From: Carya illinoinensis
Taxonomy: Eukaryota > Streptophyta > Magnoliopsida > Fagales > Juglandaceae
Length of the DNA stretch: 64,000 nucleotides
Assembly: GCF_018687715.1 (NCBI RefSeq)
Contig: NC_056757.1
Coordinates: 9,166,001 to 9,230,000 of the forward strand
Direction: 5' to 3'
Shown here: positions 10,901 through 24,208 of the stretch, in pieces
Layout of the letters: the number at the start of each line of letters is the position of its first letter
Numbering within the stretch: the first letter of the stretch is position 1
The notes under the pieces: generated by a model
What the model saw: only the letters and a program-made list of their open reading frames with translations
Told to the model about the DNA's origin: nothing
Database searches by the model: none
Position numbers and translations under genes: made by a program

Positions 10901-13900
10901 GTGGGTTGGCAGCATGTGCAAGGGTGTGTGTTCATGTGCGTGTGAGTGGGTGGGTATTCGTGCATGCTTATTCGCGTGTGCGCATGAGTTGTGTTATTGT
11001 GTGTGTTATTTGATTGAAATTGTATGTAGGAGGAACTTAACTTGGACATCTACCAGTTCTACAACCATGCAAAGGTATTGTACCTTACTTTTTTCCAGTC
11101 TTTTCTCATTTTCTCTTTTATTTATCTTTATTTGTGATTTTATTTGGTTCAAACTTTATCTTGAAGGAACTCCAATTAGGTTTTTTTTTTTTTTAATACA
11201 ACTAATACTCTACAAGGCAATTGTCTTTTTATTTGTTTTTCTCCATCACAGATAATAATGACAAGGAACATATTTTTTGGCCTTTGTTCTATCGTATAAG
11301 GTATAATTTTTCTAGAGTAGTTACGTCCAACATTCTAATGGCTTCTTCAATAAGGTATAATTTATTTATCAATGTTATTTTTGAAATAATGCTCTTTTTT
11401 GGTATAATGTAGTCTGCTTCAATAATTTTTCATTTAATAGGAAATATTTATATTTATGTTATTAATCTAAAAATTCTAATTTTTTCTTCATTTTTCTCAA
11501 CTTCTCCCATTCTCTGCTGCCAACGTCATCATTTTCTTCATCTTCTCCTTCCTCTACTTCTACTCTTTTCTCTCCTCCTCCTCGTCCTCCTCTTCCTCAT
11601 CCTCTGACTCCTACTCCGACTTTGACTCTGACTCCGACACCTTCTTTTACGCCTTCTCATCATCTTCTTCTCATCCTTCCTCTACTCTTCCACCTTTGAC
11701 TCATTTCCTACTCCAATCCCTAATCTCATGTCTTTGCATTTCCATCCTCCTCTTCATTTCGCTTTTGTTTTGGGTGGGTGTGGGTGTAGGAGCATGTGCA
11801 AGGGTGTGTGTTCATGTGCGTGTGAGTGGGTGGGTGAGTGTGCATTTTTATTCAAGTGTGCGTGTGGGTTGTGTGCTTGTGTGTGGTATTCAATTGAAAT
11901 TGTATGTTGTAGGAACTCAGCTTGGACATAGATACAACAAGTTCTACAAGCATGCAAAGGTATTGTGCCAATCTTTTTACTAGCCTTTTCTCATTTTCTC
12001 ATTCTATTTTTCTTTATTTGTGGTATTTATTCAGTTGAAACTTTATCTGGGAGGAACTCCAATTAGGTGCTATTTTTTATACAAGTAATACACTACAAGG
12101 AAAAAAAAAAATTTCTCCATTATAGACAATAATGACAAGGAACATATTTTTTGGCCTTTGTTCCATCATAAGAAGGTGCATGAATTTTGCTAGAGTGGCT
12201 AAGTCCAACATTCTGATGGCTTCTTCAATAAGGTATAATTTATGTATCAATGTTATTTTTGAAATTGTGTTTTTTTTTTTAGTATAACATAGTCTGCTTC
12301 AATAATTTTTCATTTACTAGGAAATATTTATATTTATGTTCATTTTTAGTTTTCTAAAAATTCTAATTTTTTCTTCATTTCTCTCATCTTCTCCCATTCT
12401 CCACTGCCGCTGTCGTCATCGTCATCGTCGTCATCTTCTCCTTATACTCCTTCCTTTGCTTCTTCTCTTTCCGCTCCTACTCCTACTCCTACTCCTACTC
12501 CTACTCCTCCTCCTCCAACTCCTACTCCAACTCCTACTACTACGCCTTCTCTTCATCTTCTTCTCATCCTTCCTTTACTTCTGCTCCAACTCCTCTCCTA
12601 ATCCTACTCCTACTCCTACTCCTACTCCAAGTCCGTACTCTCTGCTATTAATTTTCCTTTGGTTTTGGGTGGGTGTTCATATCTGTGTGAGTGGGTGTGT
12701 AAGTGTGCGTGCTAATTAACGTGTGCACATGGGTAGTGTGCTTGTGTATGGTATTCGATTGAAATTGTATGTAGGAGGAACTCAGCTTGGATATCTACTA
12801 GTTTTACAACCATACAAAGGTATTGTGCCTTACTTTCTACTAGTCTTTTCTAATTTTCATATTCTATTTATCATTATTTGTGATATTTATTCTGTTTAAA
12901 CTTTATCCAATTAAGTGTTTTTCTTAATACAAGTAATACTCTACAAGGCAATTTCTTCTTCTTCTTCTTCTTTTCTCTAGTATCAAAAATAATGACAAGG
13001 AACATATTTTTTGGCCTTTGTTCCATCATATAAGATGGTGCTTGAATTTTGCGAGAGTAGTCGCGTTTAACATTTTGATGGCTTCTTCAATAAGGTATAA
13101 TATATTTATCAATGTTATTTTTGAAATTATGTTCTTTTTTGGTGTGACGTAGCTTGCTTCAATAATTTTTCATTTACTCCTCCTCCGACTCCTTTCCTAC
13201 TCCAACTCCCTAATCTCATTTCTTCGCATTCTCATCCTCCTCTTCATTTCACTTTGGTTTTGGGTGGGTGTGGCTATGGGATCATGTGCAAGTGCGTGTT
13301 CATGTGCGTGTGAGTGGGTGGGTGAGTGTGCATTTTTATTCAAGTGTGCGTGTGGGTTGTGTGCTTGTGTGTGGTATTCAATTGAAATTGTATGTAGGAG
13401 GAGCTCAACTTGGACATCTACAAGTTCTACAACCATGCAAAGGTATTGATTGTGCCTTACTTTTTATCAGACTTTTCTCATTTTCTCTTTCTATTTATCT
13501 TTATTTGAGATATTTATTAGATTGAAACTTGAACTTGGAGGAACTCCAATTAAGTGTTTTTCTTAATACAAGTAATACTCTATAAGGCAATTGTTTTTTT
13601 TTTCTCTATTACAAAAAATAATGACGAGGAACAAAAAATACAGTTGAATTTTGCAAGAGTAGTTGCGTTTAACATTTTGATAGCTTTTTCAATAAGGTAT
13701 AATTTATTTATCAATGTTATTTTTGAAATTATATGTTCTTTTTTGGTTTAACGTACTTACTAGTCTACTTTAATAATTTTTCATTTACTAGGAAATATTT
13801 ATATTTATGTTATTAATCTAATAATTCTATTTTTCTTCATTTTTCTCAACTTCTCCCATTCTCTACCGCCATTATCATCATCTTCTTCTTCTACTCGTTC

Positions 13901-14140
13901 CTCTACTTCTACTCTTTCCATTCCTCCTCCTCCTCCTCCTCCACCTCATCCTCCTTGTCATCGCTTTCCTCATCCTCCTCCTCCAACTCCTACTCAACCT
14001 TTGACTTCTATGCCTTCTCTTCATCTTCTTCTCATCCTTCCTCTGCTTCTCCTCCTCCTCCAACTCCCTTCCTACTCCAACTCCCTACTCTCATTTCTTC
14101 ACAATCACATCCTCCTTTTCATTTCACTTTGGTTTTGGGT
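7952..14140 (+). repeat. Tandem array block 1, about 0.88-0.90 kb units
   Basis: Each unit contains a CTC/TCC-rich tract, a TTTGGTTTT anchor, a TG-rich tract, and an AT-rich part with splice-like motifs. Anchors lie at about 8153, 9095, 9989, 10884, 11763, 12658, 13253 and 14128. Spacings are 942, 894, 895, 879, 895, 595 and 875, so the modal unit is 875-895 bp and one unit carries a deletion of about 300 bp. Units differ by many substitutions and indels, so the array is old. I do not recognise it as a named satellite. Frames read in it on either strand are mostly biased-composition translations. See the findings for exon-like blocks and a His-rich minus-strand frame. Confidence 0.85.
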
Positions 14141-14145
14141 GTGTG
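14141..14145. other. Left target-site duplication GTGTG of Tekay copy B
   Basis: GTGTG precedes the LTR start and recurs at 32723-32727 right after the last LTR base. The surrounding TG-rich repeat makes a chance match possible, but flanks on both sides continue the same array unit. Confidence 0.7.
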
Positions 14146-16219
14146 TGTGATACCCCGTTTTTACTTGTATTTTCGCTGAATGAGTATTTTAATTTAATTA
14201 ATATATTAGTTCTTTTATTTTAAATTATTATATTTTAATTGGATTTATTTTAGTTTGATGTGGTGTTTAATTTATTTTAGTCATTTTATAGTTTTTAAAA
14301 TTGATTTCGTCGGATTAGTTTTTGGACTCCGGAGGTGAGGATTGGACCTCATTTCTTTTCTCCATCTTTTCTTTTCTCTTTTTCTTTTTCCCCTTTTCCT
14401 TTCTTCTTTCTCTTTTCTTTCTTTTCTTCTTTCTTTCTTTTCTTTCTTCTTCTTTTTCCTCTCCTCCCCCGTGCGCTACGTCCTCTCTCTCTCCTCACTA
14501 ATGCCGTCCAGCTTCTGCCGCCCAGCACCGCCGCTCGCCGGCAACGTGGCCGACACCACCCACCCAGAAACTTCCCCCTCCGGCCGACGCACCTCCCCAC
14601 CAAATCTCACCTCCATCCAAGCCGCCGTTCGCCGCCGAAAGCCCATCTAAGCCACCATCTTTTCACCACTTCATCACCTACCTCTTGCCGTCCTAAACCA
14701 CTCATTTCCGGGCCCGATCCGTTGCCGGAGCAGCAGCTCCCACGAGCTCAACTCCGATTTGCCCTTTTTTCGCTTCCACCTCCATTTCCACCGCTACCCA
14801 CGGCCAAAACTCACTTCTATTAGCTTCATAAACATCTCTAGGTCATTCCCTATCAATTCCAAGTCTTGGTTTTTCCTCGTTCGAAAGTGGGTATTTTACA
14901 ACCCACGGCCACAGTGTATTTTACACTGTTACGTTGCTTTTTCTCCGCCGTTTGCAACGTCGTGATCCTTCAAAAAATACCTTATAGCGCTGTAAGTATT
15001 TTCCAAACTCTATTTTAGATTTAAATATATTATTACTTTTAAAATAAATTCATTGACTGGTTGGTTAATTCCGGACTGAGTCCGAGGAGTCGGGGGTCGG
15101 ATGGATTGAGGACGGAGTTGTTTGGTTTGGTTGATTTTGTGATTGGTTGGATGATTTGTATCTTAAGGTGTGCATTGCATGATGCATTCATGTGCTTTTA
15201 TTAATTTGAGAAAAACTGGCTTTTTTGTGTAAATGGATTTTCGGGTGCGTGTGTATCACGACCCCAAGCCGGGATAGAATATTATCTCGGTGGAGCTCCT
15301 CTGGTCACTCGGGAGTGGATAATACTGAGTGACATCCCCTGGGTTGTCACTGGGCGAGGACTAGATCGCACGATACGGTAACGCTGTCATGTCGACTCCA
15401 TGGTCCCTAGGGTGGCGGGGACAAGAGGATGGCCTGGTCCAAGTACGCGCTGGGCGCGAGAACTAGGCATCGCTCGTTTAGGTGTCACACGCGTAGTCGT
15501 TACCTGCGGTATGGCACAGGAGCCAGAGTGTGCGGATGATCCCTAAGGGAGATCATGGTGCATGCAATAATTGGAACGGATTTTGGATTTTGGATACGGG
15601 CCATTTTCTGGGAAAATGGCAAGGTTATGTTTGAGGCTTTGTGATCCATTTTCAGGGAAAATGGTGGTTTCTTGATTTGGGCCATTATCCAATAATGGCA
15701 AGGACAGGTTTTTAAAGGATATGATTTGGGCCAAAATGGGATTTTGGCGTGCGTGGAAAAATGTGGATTTATGGGATATGTGCATTTGCATTCTTTCATA
15801 TATATTGTTTGAGTTTTAATATGTTTTTATCTTGTGGCGTTTGGATCTTTACTTACCTGCGGCACCATTTTGGTACCGTAGATTTTGATGCAGAGGTCGA
15901 GGAGGAGGAGGAGGCTGAGCCCAAGGAGGCGGCTCCGCCGGAGTATTGATTTGGAGTTTCATGCCTTATAGTTTGGTGTTGAAATAATATTTGTGGTTTG
16001 TAATATTTTATTATGTATGTTTTGAACGGGTTTGTATTAAACAAAGAAAAAATTCTGGTACTTAGTTATCAGACTTTTGTTATCTGTTGCGTGTTTTTAT
16101 TTGTACACTTGTTGCATGTACACACACTTGGCACTTGGCGATAGGGTGGTGACCCGTGTTGTCATCATCCGGACGTCTCGATTTCCACATGTCCGTACGT
16201 GGGATTTGGGGGCGTCACA
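14146..16219 (+). repeat. 5' LTR of Tekay copy B (2074 bp)
   Basis: TGTGATACCCCG start, GGGGGCGTCACA end, followed after 2 bp by the primer site. It has the same internal order as the copy A LTR, including the T/C tract (14350-14460), the GC-rich block and the triple hairpin (15600-15699). No gene is supported inside it. Confidence 0.9.
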
Positions 16220-16221
16220 GG

Positions 16222-16233
16222 TGGTATCAGAGC
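16222..16233 (+). promoter_or_regulatory. Primer binding site, initiator tRNA-Met type
   Basis: TGGTATCAGAGC two bases after the LTR end is complementary to the 3' end of plant initiator tRNA-Met, the standard minus-strand primer site for this lineage. Confidence 0.9.
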
Positions 16234-16514
16234 GGTTTGGCTCCGGGTAAAACCACATGTCCCGTAGGTGTAGTACTAGAAAGTTTTTAAAGTTGTGATT
16301 TTAAATTTATTTTAATTAAAGTTTGCTATTTGATTTGTTTTATTTGATTTGAATTTATTTGAGTTAACTTGTTTGGATTTATGTATTTAGTTATGTTATT
16401 GCATGCTATTATATTTTATTTTCTTGTTATGCGGTTTCAGTTTTGGTTTTAGTTTTATGTTGTTGGTTTTATTCGTTTCTTAAAGAGGGTCAAAGGTTGT
16501 GTTGTGGCAGGAAG
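16234..16514 (+). other. Tekay leader between primer site and gag
   Basis: AT-rich untranslated leader of about 280 bp. A frame opens upstream at 16443, but conserved protein similarity between the two arms begins at the ATG at 16515, so I take the upstream part as leader. Confidence 0.6.
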
Positions 16515-17580
16515 ATGGTTAGGCCAAGAAAGTCTACTCAAGAGCCTCCGGACGATACGCCGAGAGATGATGCCATAGCCCAAGCGCTAAGGCAGATGAC
16601 TGAGTTCATGCAGCAAAATTTTAAGCCACAATAAGGAGGGCCTAGTGGAGTAGTGCAAGCTGGATGCACCTATGAGCGCTTTCTAGCACATAGAACTCCA
16701 CCCTTAACGGGAGAAGATGATCCACTTCGGGCTGGCAAGTGGGTTAGAGATTTAGAAAGAACGTTTGAAGTATGTGGTTGTACTGAGACGCAACAAGTAC
16801 TTTATGCCAATTATCTGTTGCAAGGCACTGCTTCTGAGTGGTGGGATACAAAAAGAGTAATGTTTTAGTCAGAATTGGGGTCTTTTGCCGTTGTGTCCTG
16901 GCAGCGCTTTAAGAAAGAATTTAATGATCGATTCTTTCCCACTTCTGTGAGGCGGAAAAAAGAAAGAGAGTTCACAAGCTTGGTCCAAGGGAGTATGACC
17001 ATGGAACAGTACGCCCGAAGATTCATAGAGCTTGGGCAATTTGCTCCCCACCTCATCGCCACGAAGGAGATACAGGCCGAACGTTTCCAGGATGGTCTGC
17101 ATCCTGATATACGCCGAATGGTAGTCTACCACCGGATTTCCACTTTTCAGGATTTGGTTGACTTAGCCACTATTGCAGAGCGAGAGATTAATTTGAGTAT
17201 GGGCTCCCCTTCAGGACAAAAGAGGCGAAGTTTTACTCGCGAAGGAAATAGCTCTGGTTCTCCTCAAAAATTTGTTCAGCGGACCGGGACTCGACCACAA
17301 GCAGCCTCAGGTGTACGTATGGGAGGACGGGTGCCAGTTTGTGGAAGTTGTAATAGAGCCCATGTGGGTGAGTGCCCTTCGGGTGGGCCTCGATGCTATA
17401 ATTGTGGCCAGCAGGGACACTTTGCTCGTGAGTGTCCTAGGCCAGTTCAAGGAAGCCGTGGAGGTAGACATGGTGGAAGAACAAATCAGAGGCAAACAGT
17501 GCAAGCTCGAGTTTATGCTGTTGCACCCGGAGATGTTGATGATAAGGCACCAGCGACCCATGATGCTGGAGTGATTACAG
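16515..17580 (+). pseudogene. Tekay gag with zinc knuckle (copy B, forward)
   Basis: Start chosen at MVRPRKSTQE, the same start as on the inverted arm (24208). Order: N-terminal helix region, a GPWPQQG heptad region reduced to one remnant, the retrotransposon gag capsid domain (QAGCTYERF onward), a basic serine-rich linker, and a CCHC zinc knuckle CYNCGQQGHFAREC at 17395-17436. Breaks: CAA to TAA at 16632-16634 and a TAG at 16867-16869. A third, frame-changing region lies between gag and protease (17581-17672). Gag would package the element RNA into particles. This copy cannot make a full protein. Confidence 0.88.
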
Positions 17581-17672
17581 GTATGGATCTAATTTAAATT
17601 TTGGATTTGATTTTTGGTGTGTTTCGGTTTCTTCTTTGTATTTGGATTTCATTGGTTAATGTGATTGGTTAG
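17581..17672 (+). other. Intron-like 92-bp spacer between gag and protease
   Basis: T-rich segment bordered by ACAG|GTATGG and GGTTAG|GGT, with an in-frame stop soon after gag. The inverted arm keeps the same spacer (about 23030-23105). Joining the GT and AG borders changes phase in this copy, so splicing is not demonstrated; a frameshift or simple decay would also fit. Confidence 0.4.
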
Positions 17673-20375
17673 GGTAGAGTCCATTTATATGAATTTTATG
17701 CTTGCACTTTGTTTGATTCGGGTGCATCTCAGTCATTTGTATCTTCCACTTTCGCTTGGATATGTAATCTGGTTACGGGACCTTTGCCAAAATCATTGGT
17801 AGTGGCTGTACCAAATGGTGAAGTGGTGTGGTGTTCCAAAGTTGTTTTGGGTTGTCCTTTGAATTTTGGTGGAAGGTTTCTGGATGCAGATGTGGTTGTA
17901 TTCAAGCTGCTGGGATTTGATATAATCCTTGGGATGGATTGGCTATATCGATATTCTGCGAGTATTAATTGTAGAAGTCGAGTAATTAGCTTTCAGCTCC
18001 CAGATGGTGATTGTTTGAAATTTGCGGGGAGTAAACTAAAAGAAAAGCCGGTAGTTATATCAGCAATTCAAGCGAGAAGAGAGATTGTTTGTGGAGCGGA
18101 TGCCTTCTTAGTCCAAATGGTGTCTATGCCGTCTGAGAAGAAGTCATTGGTAGATATCCCAGTTGTGGAAGAATTTCCTGGCGTGTTTGTGGATGACTTG
18201 CCTGGGCTACCCCCTGTTCGTGAATTGGAGTTTGTTATTGACTTAGAACCTGGAGCGGCCCCTGTACATAAAGACCCTTACCGTATGGCACCAGCTGAAT
18301 TAAAAGAGTTGAAAGTTCAGTTGCAAGAGTTGGTAGATAAGGGGTTTATTCAGCCAAGTGCTTCGCCATGGGGTGCGCCAGTGCTGTTTGTTAAAAAGAA
18401 AGATGGTACTCTCAGAATGTGCATTGATTATCGGGAACTAAATAAGGTGACCATCAAGAATAAATATCATCTCCCACGGATCGACGATTTGTTTGATCAG
18501 CTTCAAGGAGCAGCTGTGTTCTCGAAAATTGATTTGAGATCAGGATACTACCAGTTGAGGATAAGAGACAAGGATGTACCCAAAACTGCTTTTAGATCTA
18601 GATATGGGCATTATGAATTTAAGGTGATGCCTTTTGGGTTAGCCAATGCCCCTACAGATTTTATGAATTTTATGAATCGGGTATTTCGACCTTATTTGGA
18701 TTCCTTTGTGGTAGTTTTCATTGATGATATTTTAATTTATTCCCGAGATTTTGAAGAGCATGTTTATCATCTTCGTCTAGTTCTTGGGAAATTAAGAGAA
18801 CACCAGTTGTATGCCAAGCTCAGCAAATGTGAATTTTGGTTGGAGGAAGTCAGATTTCTTGGGCATGTGATTTCTCGAGACGGAGTGGCTGTTGATCCTA
18901 GTAAGGTGGAAGCTATTTTGTCATGGCAGCGTCCGACGACCGTGCGTGAGATTCGGAGTTTCTTGGGACTTGCCAGATATTACAGAAGATTTGTGGAGGG
19001 ATTTTCTCACTTATTCAGACCTCTCACTGCTTTGACTAGAAAGAATGTAGAATCTATTTGGTCAGACAAGTGTGAGAGAAGCTTCCAAGAATTGAAGAAC
19101 AGATTGACAACTACACTAGTGTTGGCACTTCCAGAACCACACAAGCCATTTGTAGTTTTCAGCGATGCATCTAAATTTGGATTGGGATGTGTCCTTATGC
19201 AGGAGGGACGGGTTGTTGCTTATGCATCTCGTCAACTAAAGGATCATGAGAAGGATTATCTGACACATGATTTAGAATTGGCTGCGATTGTGTTTGCTCT
19301 TAATATCTGGCGGCACTATTTGTATGGAGAAGTTTGCGAAGTATACGCCGATCATAAGAGTTTGAAGCACTTGTTTTCTCAGAAGAATTTGAACATGAGG
19401 CAGAGGCGATGGCTAGAGTTAATCAGTGATTACCAGTGCGAGATCAAGTATCATCCAAGGAAGGCAAATATGGTTGCGGATGCTTTGAGTCGAAAGTCGC
19501 ACTTGGAAGATGAAGCCGAATCGTCAGAATTGGATTCTTTACTTTGCGGGATGAGAATACTTCTTATTGAAAGTTCCCAGTAAGAGGAAATATTATCTTC
19601 AATTCTTGATATTCGAGTAGCTGATTTTGAGGAATTGAAGACTTTTCAAAGGAAGGACCCAAAGCTATTAGATATAAGAAAAATAGTCAGAAAATCTATA
19701 GGGCTATTGCATTATAGTATGGATAAAGATGGAATTCTTCAGTTCCGAGATCGTAGGGTAGTCCCCAAAAATTCAGAATTCAAGGAGCGAATTATGGCAG
19801 AAGCTCATGCGACCCCTTATTCAGTTCATCCTGGCAGTACGAAGATGTACCGAGACTTGAAGAAAAATTATTGGTGGGAAGGGATGAAGAAGGATATTGC
19901 CTTGTATATCGAAAGATGCCACACATGCCATCAAGTCAAGGTCGAACATCAAAGACCCGTTGGTATGCTCCAACCCCTCCCTATTCCTGAGTGGAAGTGG
20001 GACGACATCACGATGGATTTTGTAGTGGGCTTACCGAGGACTCCCAGTGGGAAGAACTCGATTTGGGTGATTGTTGACCGGTTAACTAAGAGTGCTCATT
20101 TCTTGCCTGTTAATAACACTGATTCCTTGGATAAGTTGACTCGCTTGTATGTAAAAGAGATAGTACGGTTGCACAGTATACCGAAGAGTATTGTGTCGAA
20201 TCGGGACCCAAGGTTCACATCTCAGTTTTGGAAAAGTTTGTAGGCAGCATTGGGTACTAAGTTGAAGTTTAGTACTGCATATCACCCTCATACGGACGGC
20301 CAATCAGAGCACACTATTCAGACCCTTGAAGATATGTTGCGAGCATGTGTTATGGAATTTCAAGGAAGTTGGGAT
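17673..20375 (+). pseudogene. Tekay protease, RT, RNase H and partial integrase (copy B, forward)
   Basis: Protease active site [10 protein letters not shown] near 17710-17740. RT has [16 protein letters not shown] and the catalytic [10 protein letters not shown] near 18717-18746. RNase H has [11 protein letters not shown] and [10 protein letters not shown]. Integrase starts with the HHCC domain ([18 protein letters not shown]) and [13 protein letters not shown]. Breaks: CAA to TAA at 19581-19583 and CAG to TAG at 20241-20243. The second integrase catalytic Asp is changed (VSNRDPRF for VSDRDPRF). A segment of 624 codons (17709-19583) is still open. Coding stops abruptly at 20375, where the sequence turns into the inverted arm; the chromodomain is absent. 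Confidence 0.9.
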
Positions 20376-23029
20376 CACATATCTTCAAGGGTCTGAATAG
20401 TGCGCTCTAATTGGCCGTCCGTCAAAGGGCGATATGCAGTATTGAACTTCAACTTAATACCCAATGCTGCCTGCAAACTTTTCCAAAACTGAGATGTGAA
20501 CCTTGGGCCCCGATCTGATACAATACTCTTCGGTATGCCGTGCAACCGCACTATTTCTTTCACGTACAAGCGAGTCAACTTAACCAAGGAATCAATGTTA
20601 TTAACAGGCAAGAAATGAGCACTCTTAGTTAACCGGTCGACAATCACCCAAACCGAGTTCTTTCCACTAGGAGTTCTCGGTAAGCCCACTACAAAATCCA
20701 TCGTGATGTCGTCCCACTTCCACTCAGGAATAGGGAGGGGTTGGAGCATACCAGCGGGTCCTTGATGCTCGGCCTTGACTTGACGGCATGTGTGACATTT
20801 CTCAATATGCAAGGCAATATCTTTCTTCATCCCTTCCCACTAATAATTTTTCTTCAAGTCTCGGTACATCTTAGTACTGCCAGGATGAACTGAATAAGGG
20901 GCATGAGCCATGATCCACTCCTTGAATTCTGAATCTTTGGGGACTACTCTACGATCTCGGAACTGAAGAATTCCATCTTTATCCATACTATAGTGCCTTC
21001 TGACTCTTTTTCTGATATCCAATAGCTTCGGATCCTTCCTTTGAAGAGTCTTCAATTCCTCAAAATCAGCTACTCGAATATCAAAAATTGAAGATAATAT
21101 CTCCTCTTACTGTGAACTTTCAATAAGGAGTCTTCTCATCCCGCAAAGTAAAGAATCCAATTCTGACGATTCGGCTTCATCTTCCAAGTGCGACTTTCGA
21201 CTCAAAGCATCCGCAACTATATTTGCCTTCCTCGGATGATACTTGATCTCGCACTGGTAGTCACTGATTAACTATAGCCATCGCCTCTGCCTCATGTTCA
21301 GATTCTTCTGAGAGAACAAGTGCTTCAAGCTCTTATGATCGGTGTATACTTCGCAAACTTCCTCATACAAAAAGTGCCGCCAGACCTTAAGAGCAAACAC
21401 AATCGCAACCAATTCTAAATCGTGCGTCGGATAATTCTTCTCATGATCCTTTAGCTGACGAGATGCATAAGCAACAACCCGTCCCTCCTACATAAGGACA
21501 CATCCCAATCCAAATTTAGACGCATTGCTGAAAACTACAAATGGCTTATGCGGTTCTAGAAGTGCCAACACTGGTGCAGTTGTCAATCTGTTCTTCAATT
21601 CTTGGAAGCTTCTCTCACACTTGTCTGACCAAATAAATTCTGCATTCTTTCTAGTCAAAGTAGTGAGAGGACCGGATAAACGAGAAAATCCCTACACAAA
21701 TCTTCGGTAATATCCGGCAAGTCCCAAGAAACTCCGAATCTCGCACACGGTCGTCGGACGCTGCCATGACAAAACGGCTTCCACCTTACTAGGATCAACA
21801 GCCACCTCGTCTCAGAAAATCACATGCCCAAGAAATCTGACTTCCTCCAACCAAAATTCAAATTTGCTGAGCTTGGCATATAGCTGGTGTTCTCTCAATT
21901 TTCCAAGAACTAGACGAAGATGATAAACATGCTCGTCAAAATCTCGGGAATAAATTAAAATATCATCGATGAAAACTACCACAAAGGAATCCAAATAAGG
22001 TCTAAATACCCGATTCATTAAATCCATAAAAGCGGCAGGGGCATTGGCTAACCTAGAAGGCATCACTTAAATTCATAATGCTCATATCTCGATCTGAAAG
22101 CAGTTTTGGATATATCCTTATCCCTTATCCTCAACTGGTAGTATCATGATCTCAAATCAATCTTCGAGAACACAGCTGCTCCTTGAAGCTGATCAAACAA
22201 ATCGTCGATCCGTGAGAGAGGATATTTATTCTTGATGGTCACCTTATTTAATTTCCGATAATCAATGCACATTCTGAGGGTACCATCTTTCTTTTTAACA
22301 AACAGCACTGGCGCACCCCACGGCAAAGTACTAGGCTGAATAAACCCCTTATCCACCAACTCTTGCAACTGAACCTTCAACTCTTTTAATTCAGCTGGTG
22401 CCATACGGTAAAGAGCTTTATGTACAGGGGCCGCTCCAGGTTCCAAGTCAATAACAAACTCCATTTCACGAACCGGGGGTAGCCCAGGCAAGTCATCCAC
22501 AAACACGTCCGGAAATTCTTCCACAACTAGGATATTTACCAATGACTTCTTCTCAGACGGCGTAGACACCATTTGGACTAAGAAGGCATCCGCTCCACAA
22601 GCAATCTCTCTTCTCGCTTCAATTGCCAATATAACTACCGGCTTTTCTTTTAGCTTACTCCCCGCAAATTCCAAATAATCACCATCTGGGAGCTGAAAGC
22701 TAATTACCAGTCTCTGTAATTAATACTCACAGAATATCGATATAGCCAATCCATCCCAAGGATGATATCAAATCCCAGCAACTTAAACACAACCAAATCT
22801 GCATCCAGAAACCTTCCACCAAAATTCAAAGGGCAACCCAAAGCAACTTTGGAACACCACACCACTTCACCATTTGGTAGAGCCACTACCAATGACTTTG
22901 GCAAAGGTCTCGTAACCAGATTACATATCCGAGCAAAAGTGGAAGATACAAACGACTGAGATGCACCCGAATCAAACAAAGTGCAAGCATAAAATTCATT
23001 TAAACATACTCTTCTTGAACCAATCACAT
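20376..23029 (-). pseudogene. Inverted Tekay integrase, RNase H, RT and protease (copy B, second arm)
   Basis: Reading leftward: protease [12 protein letters not shown] with FIDDILIYS (near 21950-21970), RNase H, the integrase HHCC and core up to RTIQTLEDM, ending at 20376. Breaks include a single-base deletion near 22070, GGA to TGA near 22144, TGG to TAG at 20840-20842, and a TAA near 21111. That TAA is at the same codon as the forward-arm stop at 19581, so the arms share a derived lesion. Most other lesions differ: the integrase Asp is intact here (VSDRGPRF) but mutated in the forward arm. The two arms are therefore sister copies, not an exact duplicate. Confidence 0.88.
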
Positions 23030-24208
23030 CAACCAATGAAATCCAAATATAAAGAAGAAACCAAATCACACCCAAAATCAAATCCAAAATTAAATTAAAT
23101 CCATACCTGTAATCACTCCAGCATCATGGGTCGCTGGTGCCTCATCATCAACATCTCTGGTTGTAACAACATAAACCTGGGCTTGCACTGTTTGCCTTTG
23201 ATTTGTTCTTCCACCAAGTACCTCCAGGCTTCCTTGAATTCTAACAGGGCACTAGCGAAATGTCCCTCTTGGCCACAACAGTAACAATGGGTTCCACCAC
23301 TTAGCTGACACTCACCCTCATGAGCTCTATTACATCTTCCACAAACTGGCACTCGTCCTCCCATACGTACACCTGAGGCTGCTTGTGGTCGAGTCCCGAT
23401 CCGCTGAACAAATTTCTGAGGAGAACCAGAGCTACTTCCTTCGCCAGTAAAACTCCGCCTCTTTTGTCCTGGAGGGGAGCCCATACTCAAATTATTCTCT
23501 CGCTCTGCAAGAGTGGCTAAGTCTACTAAATCTTGAAAAGTGGAAATCCGGTGGTAGACCACCATTCTACATATATCAGGACGCAGACCCTCCTGGAAAC
23601 ACTCGGCCTGCATCTCCTCCGTGGCGATGAGGTGGGGAGCAAATCGCCCAAGCTCTATAAATCTTCGGGGTACTGTTCCACGGTCATACTCCCTTGGACC
23701 AAGCTTGTGAACTCTCTTGCTTTTTGCCGCCTCACAGAAGCGGGAAAGAACCGATCATTAAACTCTTTCTTAAAGCGCTGCCAGGACACAGCGGCAAAAG
23801 ACCCCAATTCTGACTCCAGCATTACTCTTTTTGTATCCCACCACTCAAAAGCAGTGCCTTGTTACAGATAGCTGGCATAAAGTACTTGTTGCACCTCAGT
23901 GCAACCACATACTTCAAACGTTCTTTCTAAATCTCTGACCCACTTCCCAGCCCGAAGTGGATCCTCTTCTCCCGAGAAGGGTGGAGTTCTAAGCGCTAGA
24001 AAGCGCTCATAGGTGCATCCAGCTTGTACCACTCCACACGGCCCTCCTTGTTGTGGCCAAGGCCCTCCTTGTTGTGGCCAAGGACCTCCTTGTTGTGGCC
24101 TAAAATTTTCTGCATAAACTCAGTCATTTGCCTTATCGCTTGGGCTATAGCATCATCTCTCAGCGTATCGTCCCGAGGCTCTTGAGTAGACTTTCTTGGC
24201 CTAACCAT
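23030..24208 (-). pseudogene. Inverted Tekay gag (copy B, second arm)
   Basis: Minus-strand start MVRPRKSTQE at 24208, then three GPWPQQG heptads (about 24035-24100), the capsid domain (QAGCTYE at about 24030 leftward to about 23560), and a damaged zinc knuckle (CYCCGQEGHFA near 23265) followed by a frameshift. A one-base loss near 24115 puts the heptads out of frame. The intron-like spacer lies at the protease end of this interval (about 23030-23105). Confidence 0.82.

Noticed and set aside
7952..14140. CRISPR array
   Set aside because: The repeat unit is about 0.9 kb with diverged copies and no short repeat-spacer pattern; the context is a plant nuclear genome.
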